From positions 1 through 35,039 of the forward strand of contig JAOUHU010000031.1 of NCBI GenBank assembly GCA_029884455.1: a DNA stretch of 35,039 nucleotides, given 5' to 3'. The stretch's first letter is position 1, and the number at the start of each line of letters is the position of its first letter. A program made the position numbers and the translations under genes. Origin of the DNA: Gammaproteobacteria bacterium. GTDB lineage: Bacteria > Pseudomonadota > Gammaproteobacteria > Steroidobacterales > Woeseiaceae. A model generated the notes under the pieces. The model had not been told where the DNA came from and searched no databases. It saw only the letters and a list, made by a program, of their open reading frames with translations. Below are positions 1-8,788 of this stretch, piece by piece.

Positions 1-518
1 AAGACAATGCAGATCTGCGCCTGACGCCGACCGGCCGCGAACTCGGGCTGGTAAACGAAGAGCGCTGGTCTGTTTTTAATGCCAAGTGCGATGCACTTGC
101 CGGCGAGCGCGCGCGATTGCAGCCGGTCCTGTCGTTGCTGAAAAGGCCCGAGTACCGCTACGCGGACCTGGTCGCACAGGCCGGGTTTGGCGCGAGCGAA
201 TGGACCGCGTCGATGCCGGACGAACAACGCGAGCAGGTCGAGCTGCAACTCGAAGTGGAGGCGAGGTACGCCGGTTACATCGATCGGCAGCAGCGCGAAA
301 TCGAACAACACGCGAAACAGGAAACGCTGCGCCTGCCCGAGACCATTGATTACGCGAGCGTCACTGGCCTGTCGACCGAGTCGCGGCAGCGACTCGAAGC
401 AACCAGACCGGTGACGCTCGGCCAGGCCTCGCGCCTCGAGGGTATGACGCCGTCGGCGGTCGCTTTATTGCTTGTCCACCTGAAGAAAACCCGCGGACAG
501 TACACTAGGGTGCCGTGA
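1..518 (+). CDS. mnmG: MnmG (GidA) tRNA uridine-5-carboxymethylaminomethyl modification enzyme, 3' part only
   Basis: With MnmE, MnmG makes the cmnm5 modification at U34 of certain tRNAs in the cytoplasm, using FAD, methylene-THF and glycine. Only the last 171 residues are present; the frame is open from base 3 and the gene starts upstream of the window. Visible landmarks are the segment NADLRLTPTGRELGLV and the C-terminal helical domain ending in IDYASVTGLSTESRQRL and then GQASRLEGMTPSAVALLLVHLKK, which is split here only for length. The latter is the diagnostic MnmG tail that contacts MnmE and tRNA. In many Gammaproteobacteria rsmG follows directly; here rsmG lies 13 kb downstream. The stop is 3 bases before the oppA-like start. 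Confidence 0.95.
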   Translation, partial: DNADLRLTPTGRELGLVNEERWSVFNAKCDALAGERARLQPVLSLLKRPEYRYADLVAQAGFGASEWTASMPDEQREQVELQLEVEARYAGYIDRQQREIEQHAKQETLRLPETIDYASVTGLSTESRQRLEATRPVTLGQASRLEGMTPSAVALLLVHLKKTRGQYTRVP

Positions 519-521
519 GTT

Positions 522-2141
522 ATGCTTAATGGCATGAAATATTTGCGCATCCTGCTGCTGCTTGCCGTCGCCATAGTGGCGAGTGCCTGCACCGAGCCTG
601 GTAACGTTGGCCCGCAGGTTTCGACCTTGCATCGCGGCCTCTCGTCGGACCCGGAATCGATTGATCCGCACAAGGCGCGCAGCACGCAGGCAGCCGAAGT
701 GTTGCGTGATATTGGCGAAGGCCTGGTCGGCTACTCGGCAACCGGCACCCTGGTGGGTGCTGCCGCCGAATCGTGGACGATCTCCGATGACGGCCTGACG
801 TATACCTTCAGGATTCGCGACAACGCGCGCTGGTCGAATGGCGACCCGGTGACGGCGGACGATTTCGTTTTCAGTTTGCGGCGCCTGGTCGACCCGGCGA
901 CGGCCGCGTTCTACGGCCAGGCGGTGGCGGCGATTGTAAATGCCGACACGATCCTCAGGGGCGAGGCAGCGCCGAGCGAACTCGGCGTCACCGCTACGGA
1001 CCGCAACACGCTGGTCATCACACTGCAGCAGCCGACGCCATACATGCTCAGCCTGTTGACCCATCCGAGCACTTTCCCCGTACATGCCGGGTCGCTCGCG
1101 GAGCATGGCAACGAGTTCACGCGGCCCGAAAATCTGCTCTCTAACGGTGCCTACAAACTCGCTGCCTGGGAACCAAGCTCGGTATTGCACCTGGCGCGCA
1201 ATTCGCAGTACTGGAACAACGCTGAAACTTCGATAGATGCGGTGAGTTATCACATACTGACGCAGGAAATGACCGAGCTGAATCGTTTTCGGGCCGGCGA
1301 AATCGACATCACCAGCAGCATTCCCCCCGACAGTTTCGCGCAAGTGCGCGAGCAGTACGCCGGGCAAATGCACATCGCACCGTACCTGGGCGTTTACTAC
1401 TACGGCTATAACCTCAGCAAGCCGCCGTTCGCGGCCAATGCAAGCCTGCGCCAGGCGCTGTCCATGGCTATCGACCGCGAAACGCTGGTGGAGAAAGTGA
1501 CCGGTCGCGGTGAAACACCGGCCTACAGCTGGGTGCCTCCCGGTGTCGACAACTATGAACCGATACGCTTCAGTTACGCCGGCCTTAGCCAGGAAGAGCG
1601 CAATGCTGCAGCACGACGGCTGTATCGCGAGGCGGGCTACAGCGAACAGCTTCCGGCCGAGATCGAGCTGCGCTACAACACCTCGGATACGCAGCAGCGT
1701 ATCGCGCTCGCCGTGCAGGCGATGTGGGCTGAGGTGCTTGGTGTCAGGACGACGCTGGTGAACGAGGAATTTCAAGTCTTGCTGGCGAATATACGCGAGG
1801 CTGAAGTCACGCAGGTTTTTCGCTCCAGCTGGATCGGCGATTACAACGACGCACATACCTTCCTGAACATATTCGAGGCTGGCAATCCGTCCAACATGAC
1901 GCGCTTCGAGAACGCCCAGTTTGACAAGCTCATGCGTGAAGCGGCGGCGCAGGTGACGCCGCTGAATCGCCGCCTGTACCTCGAAGAGGCCGAGCGCGTG
2001 TTGCTCAGTGAACACCCGGTCATTCCGCTGTATTTCTTTGTCAGCAAACACCTGGTGAGTTCGCGTGTCCAGGGCTGGGGAGACAACGTGCTGGATTACC
2101 ATTACAGTCAGCACCTTAGTCTCGCAACCGGCCAGAACTGA
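522..2141 (+). CDS. Oligopeptide ABC transporter substrate-binding lipoprotein (OppA-like, SBP_bac_5)
   Basis: Predicted periplasmic peptide-binding component of the ABC importer encoded by the next three genes. The 539-residue length is close to E. coli OppA (543). A short lysine/arginine n-region and a hydrophobic stretch end in a lipobox VASAC with Cys23, so the mature protein should be lipid-anchored. The SBP_bac_5 signatures follow: SSDPESIDPHK near residues 46-56, AESWTISDDGLTYTFRIRDNARWSNGDPVTADDFVFS (given here as the family block near 83-120), and a C-terminal EHPVIPLYFF. The start at 522 has an AGGGTG 9 bases upstream; an in-frame ATG at 534 is possible and keeps the signal sequence. 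Substrate preference (peptides or another ligand such as murein peptide) cannot be read from sequence. Confidence 0.9.
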   Translation: MLNGMKYLRILLLLAVAIVASACTEPGNVGPQVSTLHRGLSSDPESIDPHKARSTQAAEVLRDIGEGLVGYSATGTLVGAAAESWTISDDGLTYTFRIRDNARWSNGDPVTADDFVFSLRRLVDPATAAFYGQAVAAIVNADTILRGEAAPSELGVTATDRNTLVITLQQPTPYMLSLLTHPSTFPVHAGSLAEHGNEFTRPENLLSNGAYKLAAWEPSSVLHLARNSQYWNNAETSIDAVSYHILTQEMTELNRFRAGEIDITSSIPPDSFAQVREQYAGQMHIAPYLGVYYYGYNLSKPPFAANASLRQALSMAIDRETLVEKVTGRGETPAYSWVPPGVDNYEPIRFSYAGLSQEERNAAARRLYREAGYSEQLPAEIELRYNTSDTQQRIALAVQAMWAEVLGVRTTLVNEEFQVLLANIREAEVTQVFRSSWIGDYNDAHTFLNIFEAGNPSNMTRFENAQFDKLMREAAAQVTPLNRRLYLEEAERVLLSEHPVIPLYFFVSKHLVSSRVQGWGDNVLDYHYSQHLSLATGQN

Positions 2142-2155
2142 CATCGGACACAGCC

Positions 2156-3079
2156 TTGCTGCGCTACGCCTTGCTTCGACTGCTGGGTGCAATTCCGACA
2201 TTGTTGTTGGTCATTGTGCTCGCGTTCCTGATGGTGCATGCCGCGCCGGGCGGGCCATTTGACGACGAACGTGCGCTGCCTGCCGAGATCGAGGCGAATA
2301 TCGCTGCCGCCTATCAACTCGACCAGCCGTTACCGCAGCAGTTCCTGCGTTACATTTCGGGGCTGGTGCGCGGCGACCTCGGGCCGTCATACCGCTATCG
2401 TGATCTCACAGTAAGCGACCTGATCGGCGGCGCGTTTCCGCTCTCCCTCAAGCTCGGGGCGATGGCGATGTTGCTGGCCACCGTTATCGGCGTTGGCGCC
2501 GGCACACTGGCGGCGCTGCGACAGAACTCACTGCTCGATCGCGCGCTGATGGCCATGGCGATGACTGGCATTTCGATCCCGGTGTTTGTTATCGCACCGG
2601 TGCTGGTGTTGCTGCTGGCGGTGCACCTGCAATGGTTGCCGGCCGGCTGGAGCGGCACATCCGCAGGCGGACGTTTCGTCCTGCCGGTGGTCTCGCTCGC
2701 GCTGCCGCAGATCGCCTACATTGCGCGCCTGACACGGGCGAGCATGATCGATGTGCTGGCGAGCGACTTTATTCGTACCGCCCGTGCACAGGGTCTCGGT
2801 ACCTTCACGATCGTACGTCTGCACGCACTCAAGCCCGCGATGCTGCCGGTACTCTCTTATATGGGCCCGGCAATTGCCGCAATCCTGACGGGCTCCGTGG
2901 TGGTCGAAGAGATCTTCGGCATCCCGGGGCTGGGCCAGCATTTCGTGCGCGGTGCCCTGAACCGTGACTACACGCTGGTGCTCGGCATCGTCGTGTTCTA
3001 TGCAGCACTGGTCATTCTGCTTAACCTGGTGGTCGACCTGCTGTATGGCGTGATTGATCCGCGGATCCGGCAGCGATGA
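2156..3079 (+). CDS. Oligopeptide ABC transporter permease (OppB/DppB-like)
   Basis: Inner-membrane permease of the peptide importer, 307 residues with about six membrane segments; E. coli OppB has 306. The N-terminal helix LLRLLGAIPTLLLVIVLAF and the PGGPFD loop are typical of the OppB/DppB branch. The EAA-type coupling loop is visible as ASDFIRTARAQGLG near residues 200-213, followed by the C-terminal GSVVVEEIFGIPGLG block. The start is TTG, chosen because it gives the canonical MLRYALLRLL N-terminus 14 bases after the lipoprotein stop. The 3' end overlaps the next gene as ATGA, implying translational coupling. Confidence 0.9.
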   Translation: MLRYALLRLLGAIPTLLLVIVLAFLMVHAAPGGPFDDERALPAEIEANIAAAYQLDQPLPQQFLRYISGLVRGDLGPSYRYRDLTVSDLIGGAFPLSLKLGAMAMLLATVIGVGAGTLAALRQNSLLDRALMAMAMTGISIPVFVIAPVLVLLLAVHLQWLPAGWSGTSAGGRFVLPVVSLALPQIAYIARLTRASMIDVLASDFIRTARAQGLGTFTIVRLHALKPAMLPVLSYMGPAIAAILTGSVVVEEIFGIPGLGQHFVRGALNRDYTLVLGIVVFYAALVILLNLVVDLLYGVIDPRIRQR

Positions 3080-3921
3080 GCGCGCTGGGCAGGTTCTGGC
3101 GCCGGGCGCGGCGAAGTCGCAGCATCCTTTACTGCGGCGGAATGCTCACAGGCCTGGTTGTGGTCGCGCTACTTGGGCCGGTCTTGAGCCCGCACAACTA
3201 TCTGCAGACCGACTTCGACAACATCCTGCGCGCGCCGTCGCTGGTCGGCGGACACGTCTTCGGCCGCGACGATCTTGGCCGCGACCTGTTTGTGCGCAGC
3301 ATGCTGGGGATACAGGTCACGATGCTGGTGGCGATCGTCGCTAGTACGGTCAGCCTCATCATCGGCGTTGTCTATGGCGCGATCGCCGGCCTGGCCGGCG
3401 GGCGGGTCGACGCCGTCATGATGCGTTTCGTCGATACGCTGTATGCGCTGCCATTTATTTTTTTCGTAATCCTGTTAATGGTGGCCTTCGAGCGAAACTT
3501 CATCCTGATTTTTGTCGCTATCGGTGCCGTCAACTGGCTTGACATGGCGCGCATTGTGCGCGGCCAGACCTTAAGTTTGCGCGAACGCGAATTTGTGCAG
3601 GCGGCTGCGCTTGGCGGCGTCTCGTTTGCCGGCATCATCCTGCGCCATATAGCGCCGAACCTGATCGGCGTGGTCACCGTCTACCTGACGCTGACCATCC
3701 CGCAGGCCATTCTGGTTGAGTCCTTCCTGAGTTTCCTCGGCCTTGGTATCCAGGAGCCGCAGACCTCGCTCGGAACGCTGGTTGACGCCGGTGTAAATCA
3801 CATGGAGAACGCCGCCTGGATGCTGCTCATCCCGGCGGCGCTGCTGGCACTGATCCTGCTGTGTTTCAATTTTCTCGGCGATGCACTGCGCGATGTTTTC
3901 GATGTGAGGCAAGCGCGATGA
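3076..3921 (+). CDS. Oligopeptide ABC transporter permease (OppC/DppC-like)
   Basis: Second inner-membrane permease, 281 residues, of the OppC/DppC branch. Characteristic features are the N-terminal helix followed by LSPHNY, the FGRDDLGRDLFVRSMLG motif in the first periplasmic region (near residues 56-72), the coupling loop EFVQAAALGGVS and the block VESFLSFLGLGIQEPQTSLGTL. It overlaps the upstream permease by 4 bases (ATGA) and the downstream ATPase gene by 4 bases (ATGA). The three membrane/ATPase genes should therefore be made from one transcript in coupled fashion. Confidence 0.9.
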   Translation: MSALGRFWRRARRSRSILYCGGMLTGLVVVALLGPVLSPHNYLQTDFDNILRAPSLVGGHVFGRDDLGRDLFVRSMLGIQVTMLVAIVASTVSLIIGVVYGAIAGLAGGRVDAVMMRFVDTLYALPFIFFVILLMVAFERNFILIFVAIGAVNWLDMARIVRGQTLSLREREFVQAAALGGVSFAGIILRHIAPNLIGVVTVYLTLTIPQAILVESFLSFLGLGIQEPQTSLGTLVDAGVNHMENAAWMLLIPAALLALILLCFNFLGDALRDVFDVRQAR

Positions 3922-5672
3922 GTTTGCTTGCGGTCGAGCGACTGAATATCCGCTACGGTGACCGCGCCGTCGTCAGCGACCTGAGTTTCGCTGTCGAAGC
4001 CGGCGAGTCGGTCGGCCTGGTCGGCGAATCAGGTTCCGGCAAGACGCAAACGGCACTCGCTGTTCTCGGCCTGTTGCCGGGCAGTGCGGCGACCAGCGGC
4101 AGCATCAGGATCGGTGGCGCCGACATTCTCGGCGCCAGCGAGAAAGTGCTCAACGAGATTCGTGCGCGACGCATCGCGATGGTTTTCCAGGATCCGATGC
4201 AGGCGCTGAATCCTTACCTGCGGGTTGGCCAGGCCCTGAGCCGCGTGGTCAGCGCACATACGACCGCAAACGATGCAGAAGCGCGCCAGCGGGTGCTCGA
4301 CATGCTGCGTCGTGTCGGCCTTGCTGATGCCGAACGACAATACCGTGCGTACCCGCACCAGCTGTCCGGCGGCATGCGGCAACGTGTCATGATCGCCTCG
4401 GCGCTGCTGGTCGAACCTGAGCTGCTGATCGCTGATGAACCGACGACGGCACTCGATGTCACGGTGCAGGCGCAGATCCTCGAGTTGCTCGAGGACGTTC
4501 GCGACGATACCGCGCTGCTGCTGATCACACATGATCTTGGCATTGTCGCTGGTCGCTGCGAACGCATGCTGGTGCTGGAACACGGACGGCTTGTCGAGCA
4601 GGGCCGCACCACCAGCGTGTTTTCCGGCGCAAAACATGCGCATACGCAGGCGCTCATCGCGGCGGCGCCGCGGCCGGATCGTGGCGTGCTGCTGGCACCG
4701 GTCGCGGCAGACAAGGTTCTTGAAATTCGTAATGCCGAGGTCAGCTATTTCGAGCGCGGCCACGGCCGGCTCAGGGCCGTGCAGGCTTTGAGCCTTGCGC
4801 TGCAGGCCGGCGAAACGGTGGCGGTCGTGGGCGAGTCAGGCTCCGGCAAATCAAGCCTGGTGCGGGCCGCCCTCGGGTTGGTGCCACTGCAGGCCGGGCA
4901 GGTGATCTACTGTGGTGAACCGCTCGCGGCCGCACTGCAACAACGCAGCACACGGCTGCGCCGTGATTTGCAGCTGGTTTTTCAGGACCCGGTGGGTTCG
5001 CTGAATCCGCAAATGCAGGTGCGGTCTATTGTCGCGGAACCCTTGCGGGTACACGCGCCGGAGCTGTCACGTGCGGAGCGCTCCAGGCGGGTTGTCGCAA
5101 TACTCGATAAAGTCGGCCTCGACGAAAGTTACCTGAAGCGCCATCCTCACCAGCTCTCGGGCGGCGAGGCGCAGCGCGTCGCGATAGCGCGGGCGCTGAT
5201 TCTTCAGCCCAGGGTTCTGTTCTGCGACGAGGCAGTCGCGTCACTGGATGGCTCAGTGCGCAAGCAGATACTGGAGTTGTTGCGACGCGTGCAGCAGGAA
5301 ACCGGGCTCGCAATATTGTTCATTACTCACGACCTGGCCGTCGTGCGCGCGATCAGCCACCGCGTGCTGGTCATGTACCTGGGGCGACTGGTGGAACTTT
5401 CCGGCAGCGAAGCTTTGTTTACGCGGGCGCGACATCCCTATACGCAGGCACTGTTGCAAGCCGTACCGGTGCCGGACCCAATCGCGGCGGGCGGTCATGC
5501 CTCGCTGAGCGGTGAGACGCCGTCGATACTTTCACCGCCCGGCGGCTGCGCGTTTCATCCGCGCTGTGCACATGCCAGGAACATTTGTACAACTACGCGA
5601 CCGTCGCTGCGTGAAATTGACGGTGTGACCGTCGCCTGCCATCGTGCCGACGAGTTATTGCAGCCCCATTAA
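3918..5672 (+). CDS. Peptide ABC transporter ATPase, OppD-OppF fusion (two ATP-binding domains)
   Basis: One 584-residue polypeptide carries both nucleotide-binding domains, as in YejF or GsiA, rather than separate OppD and OppF. Domain 1 has Walker A GESGSGKT (36-43), signature LSGGMRQR and Walker B LLIADEP. Domain 2 has Walker A GESGSGKS (about 304-311), signature LSGGEAQR and Walker B VLFCDEA. The end of the protein carries the oligopeptide-transporter C-terminal domain: [17 protein letters not shown] and a cysteine-rich [14 protein letters not shown] segment. In that subfamily the cysteine-rich segment is linked to an Fe-S cluster. The start at 3918 overlaps the permease stop and gives a normal N-terminus; longer in-frame extensions lie inside oppC. 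The 3' end overlaps the convergent DUF945 gene by 18 bases. Confidence 0.92.
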   Translation: MSLLAVERLNIRYGDRAVVSDLSFAVEAGESVGLVGESGSGKTQTALAVLGLLPGSAATSGSIRIGGADILGASEKVLNEIRARRIAMVFQDPMQALNPYLRVGQALSRVVSAHTTANDAEARQRVLDMLRRVGLADAERQYRAYPHQLSGGMRQRVMIASALLVEPELLIADEPTTALDVTVQAQILELLEDVRDDTALLLITHDLGIVAGRCERMLVLEHGRLVEQGRTTSVFSGAKHAHTQALIAAAPRPDRGVLLAPVAADKVLEIRNAEVSYFERGHGRLRAVQALSLALQAGETVAVVGESGSGKSSLVRAALGLVPLQAGQVIYCGEPLAAALQQRSTRLRRDLQLVFQDPVGSLNPQMQVRSIVAEPLRVHAPELSRAERSRRVVAILDKVGLDESYLKRHPHQLSGGEAQRVAIARALILQPRVLFCDEAVASLDGSVRKQILELLRRVQQETGLAILFITHDLAVVRAISHRVLVMYLGRLVELSGSEALFTRARHPYTQALLQAVPVPDPIAAGGHASLSGETPSILSPPGGCAFHPRCAHARNICTTTRPSLREIDGVTVACHRADELLQPH

Positions 5673-6971
5673 CGGCAGTGCCATCGGCGCACCGTTGACG
5701 TTCAGCAGTCCCTTCTTGAATGCGGCCTTCATTACGTAGTAATCGCCCTGCTGCAACAGGAATCCCGCGTCGATGGCGGCGCGCATCTGCGAGTCACTTT
5801 GTGCGGCCATCTCGACCAGCGCCACCGGCAGGCTGACTTCCGCCGACGCATCCAGCGCCAGCAACGCACCGGCCCAGCTGATTCGATCTGCCGGCGATGC
5901 AGTCAGCGCCGCGCTGAAACGCGAGGTGAAATTGCCGAACGGGCCGGTGATATCAAGCTGGTCGACATGCAGGGCCATGCCGCCGGCGAGCAGGCGCAAC
6001 AGATCGCCTTGCAGGTCAATAGTTTCGAGCTCTTCGAAATCGGGGTCGCGCGATGCGTCAAGGCTCTGTTTGAAGCGACCGAGCGCCACCGCGTCTGCAT
6101 CCTCGAGGCGCGCAACGAGCTGTACTGAACCGGTACCGCCCATGGGTAATGGCGCGCTGCCTATCTGCAGCTCGAGTCTGGCATTCAGCCGTTCATCGGT
6201 GACGCTCGAATCCGACCGCAGATGGAACGGGCCGCCGCTGCTTGAGGTGTCCTCACCGATGACACCAAATGAATCGAGGGTCATTTCTACCGGGCCAACC
6301 ATGTAGCCGTGCCCGGATTGCGTCAGCGCCAGGTCGACACTGAAGCGGCCAAGGATCACGGTTTCCGTTGCGGACTCGACGGCCAGCGACTGCAATGTGC
6401 CCTGCACACCGATGCTGCCGGAGCGTGCATCAGAGCGCAGCAGGAATTCGGCACTGCCCCAGTCCAGCTGCGCGTTGCGTCCTCTGGCGCTATCGGCCTG
6501 CAGCTCGAGGCGGCTTTGCAATTCGCCCGTCAGGCCGACAGTGCTGTACAGCGCGCCGGGCAGCGGCACAACAGTACCGTCCGCAAACTCAACGCTCAGG
6601 GTAGAAATCGCGCTGCCGAGACCGGGCATGAGGGATCCGTGGTCACGATTCATCGAGCTGACCGGGATCAGGCCATGATCGAGCCGCGTGTCGATCAGCA
6701 GCGCCGGCAGCGGATCGCCGGAAAAATCGTCGACGGCGCCAAGCAGCATGTAATACAGCTCGCCCTCGCGCAGTTCGATGCGATGCTGACCGGCCGAGGT
6801 AAACCAGCCGCGGTCGAAGCCAGTCGAGCTGACGATGATTTCGCCACTGTCCCGCGCCGCCTGGTCGAAACCGTCATCCACGCTGCGTTCTGCAAGCCGA
6901 CCAATGATGCCCGGCGATACCAGCAATACGAGCGCAATGGCGATTAGCAGTACTACCATGCCTTTTTTCAC
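5655..6971 (-). CDS. DUF945 (YdgA-like) family protein, envelope-associated
   Basis: A 438-residue protein resembling the DUF945/YdgA family, whose molecular function is not settled. The N-terminus VKKGMVVLLIAIALVLLVSP is one hydrophobic helix, a signal anchor or uncleaved signal. The following FDQAARDSGEIIVSSTGFDRGWFTSAGQHRIEL contains the family pattern of a tyrosine/phenylalanine-rich RGWFTS element (here broken into FDRGWFTS near residues 50-57). The rest is low in motifs and rich in beta-like alternation. The GTG start at 6971 has AGGGTG 5 bases upstream; the frame is open further upstream but that part looks non-coding. The gene is convergent with and overlaps the transporter operon, so it is probably an independent unit read divergently from the cytochrome gene. 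Confidence 0.65.
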   Translation of the reverse strand: MKKGMVVLLIAIALVLLVSPGIIGRLAERSVDDGFDQAARDSGEIIVSSTGFDRGWFTSAGQHRIELREGELYYMLLGAVDDFSGDPLPALLIDTRLDHGLIPVSSMNRDHGSLMPGLGSAISTLSVEFADGTVVPLPGALYSTVGLTGELQSRLELQADSARGRNAQLDWGSAEFLLRSDARSGSIGVQGTLQSLAVESATETVILGRFSVDLALTQSGHGYMVGPVEMTLDSFGVIGEDTSSSGGPFHLRSDSSVTDERLNARLELQIGSAPLPMGGTGSVQLVARLEDADAVALGRFKQSLDASRDPDFEELETIDLQGDLLRLLAGGMALHVDQLDITGPFGNFTSRFSAALTASPADRISWAGALLALDASAEVSLPVALVEMAAQSDSQMRAAIDAGFLLQQGDYYVMKAAFKKGLLNVNGAPMALPLMGLQ

Positions 6972-7133
6972 GTTGACACCCTGGGGCCCGGCAAACAAGC
7001 GGCTGATGCTAGCACGCGGCATCGGTTTGACGACCACCCGGCGGTCTGGAATTCGCGCCCCGATGTCACTACCATAGCGGCCTCGATTCCCGGCCCCGCA
7101 GCAGCGGGCACGCAGAAAACGACGACAAATCAA

Positions 7134-7748
7134 GTGACTGACAAATTAAATGCACATCTTCGGCTGGGCCTGCTGTTGCTGGTCACTGGTCTTATCGCGC
7201 ACAGCGCCGCTGCCGATGGCAATGCAGAGCGTGGCAAATCCATCGCCTATACCTGTCTTGGCTGCCACGGCATCGAAGGCTATCGAAATGCGTATCCGTC
7301 CTACCGGGTGCCGAAACTCGGCGGCCAGAAGGCCGCCTACCTGACCATTGCGTTGCAGGGTTATCGCAATGGCACGCGCCAGCACCCGACGATGTCGGCA
7401 CAGGCAGCGAGCCTTAGCGACCAGGATATCGCCGACACCACAAGCTACCTGGCGAGCCTCGGCGCCGACACGGTTGCGGCCGGCGGCACCAGCGGCGCCA
7501 GTTTTGCTGCCGCAGCCGCCTGCGCGGCCTGTCATGGACAAAACGGCATCAGCCTGTCGCCGAGCTGGCCATCGCTGGCAGGGCAGTACGAGGACTATCT
7601 CGTGCACGCACTCAACCAGTACCGCGACGGCACGCGCAAGGACCCGGTAATGGCGCCGATGGCGGCCACACTGACGGACGATTCGGTACGGCAAATCGCG
7701 AAATATTTCGCAGGCCTTGAGGGGCTGGAAACCACCGCAGCAGAGTGA
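7134..7748 (+). CDS. Di-haem cytochrome c (c4-like), periplasmic
   Basis: A 204-residue secreted protein with two class I cytochrome c domains in tandem, the cytochrome c4/c553 arrangement. The signal peptide ends around SAAA-DG (residues 25-28). Haem sites are CLGCH (41-45) and CAACH (130-134). Candidate axial methionines are Met87 in HPTMSAQ and Met173 or Met176 in DPVMAPM. Both domains share the GYRNGTR / QYRDGTR motif, which supports internal duplication. The start is GTG at 7134 with only a weak ribosome site. The stop overlaps the start of the MBL-fold gene (GTGA), so the two are probably co-translated. The electron-transfer partner is unknown. Confidence 0.9.
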   Translation: MTDKLNAHLRLGLLLLVTGLIAHSAAADGNAERGKSIAYTCLGCHGIEGYRNAYPSYRVPKLGGQKAAYLTIALQGYRNGTRQHPTMSAQAASLSDQDIADTTSYLASLGADTVAAGGTSGASFAAAAACAACHGQNGISLSPSWPSLAGQYEDYLVHALNQYRDGTRKDPVMAPMAATLTDDSVRQIAKYFAGLEGLETTAAE

Positions 7749-8725
7749 GGCCGATGCCCGGCCCGTACCCGCAGACGACCCGATTGCAACATGGCCTGGT
7801 TGCCATCGACACCGAGTACGCGCGGCCAATGCAGGACGCGAGCCACCTGATCGTCGAAGGCGGACGCGGCGCCTTTGTCGACACAGGTGTTAACAGCAGT
7901 GTGCCCCTGCTGCTGGCGGCGCTGGCCGGGGAGGATCTCGACGCCGGCGATGTCGACTACGTTTTTCTCACCCACATACATCTCGACCATGCAGGTGGTG
8001 CCGGCCTGCTCATGCAACAGTTGCCGAACGCGCGTTGCGTGGTTCATCCGCGGGGCGCGCCACACATGGTCGATCCGGCAAAAATCATTGCCGGAACCGA
8101 AGCCGTGTATGGCAAACAGAACACCGCCATGATCTATGGCCGGATCGTGCCGATTGCGGCAGAACGCATCGACATCGCCGATGATGGCCAGGTTTTTTCC
8201 TTGCGCGGTCGCGAGCTCGAGGTGTTTTATACCGAGGGGCATGCGCGCCATCACTATTGCCTCAGCGATCCCTCCTCGCAAGGCATTTTCACAGGCGACA
8301 GTTTTGGAGTGTCGTACCGCGAGCTGGACACGACTGCCGGCGAATTCATTTTTCCAACCACCACGCCGGTGCATTTCGATCCTGTCGAGGCGCACAAGTC
8401 CATTGATCGAATCATGTCGTACGCTCCCGAGCGCCTGTACCTGACACACTACAGCGAGGTCGGCAACCTGGAGCGACTTGCGGCCGACTTGCATGCGGGC
8501 ATAGACATGCTGGTGGCGATTGCGGAACAGAATGCAGACGCTGTGGAGCGCACCACCGCGATACAGAATGCTATCTTCGAATTCTTTGTCAGCGCATTGA
8601 CACGACACGGCTTCAAAGGCGACCGCGACACGATCTGGTCGATACTGAGTATGGATGTGACGTTGAATACGCAGGGCATCGAAGTCTGGCTGGATAAAAC
8701 CCGAAAGGGGTCAGAGCCCTTTTAG
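7745..8725 (+). CDS. MBL-fold metallo-hydrolase
   Basis: A 326-residue metallo-beta-lactamase-fold protein. The metal site THIHLDH (His77, His79, Asp81, His82) is followed by a histidine in EGHARHH, the bridging Asp in FTGDSFG and a late His in YLTHYSEVG, so a complete dinuclear site is expected. No substrate-specific motif is recognised; glyoxalase II-like thioesterase or lactonase activity is possible. The GTG at 7745 overlaps the cytochrome stop; an ATG at 7754 is an alternative start. The last residues, RKGSEPF, and the stop codon are supplied by the palindromic repeat at 8704-8765. The natural C-terminus has therefore probably been replaced or extended by repeat insertion. Confidence 0.88.
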   Translation: MRPMPGPYPQTTRLQHGLVAIDTEYARPMQDASHLIVEGGRGAFVDTGVNSSVPLLLAALAGEDLDAGDVDYVFLTHIHLDHAGGAGLLMQQLPNARCVVHPRGAPHMVDPAKIIAGTEAVYGKQNTAMIYGRIVPIAAERIDIADDGQVFSLRGRELEVFYTEGHARHHYCLSDPSSQGIFTGDSFGVSYRELDTTAGEFIFPTTTPVHFDPVEAHKSIDRIMSYAPERLYLTHYSEVGNLERLAADLHAGIDMLVAIAEQNADAVERTTAIQNAIFEFFVSALTRHGFKGDRDTIWSILSMDVTLNTQGIEVWLDKTRKGSEPF

Positions 8726-8765
8726 TCCCAAATATGGACAGGGTCAGAAAAGGGCTCTGACCCCT
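8704..8765. repeat. REP-like inverted pair, copy A
   Basis: Two 17-base arms, GGGGTCAGAGCCCTTTT (8707-8723) and its exact reverse complement (8748-8764), are separated by 24 bases that contain CCCAAATATGG. Each arm can also fold alone (AAAGGG, loop GTCAGAG, CCCTTT). It overlaps the last codons and stop of the MBL gene and precedes acuI. Confidence 0.9.
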
Positions 8766-8788
8766 GTTACTAAACACCAGGTAAAGTA

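Noticed and set aside
465-2201. 578-codon open frame on the minus strand
   Set aside because: It lies antisense to the OppA-like gene, which has a lipobox and family motifs. The antisense translation is Arg/His/Val-rich without recognisable domains, a common GC-rich shadow.
6972-7133. Divergent promoters between the DUF945 and cytochrome genes
   Set aside because: TTGACG at 7027-7032 is a fair -35, but the matching -10 (AATTCG) is poor. Not enough to annotate.
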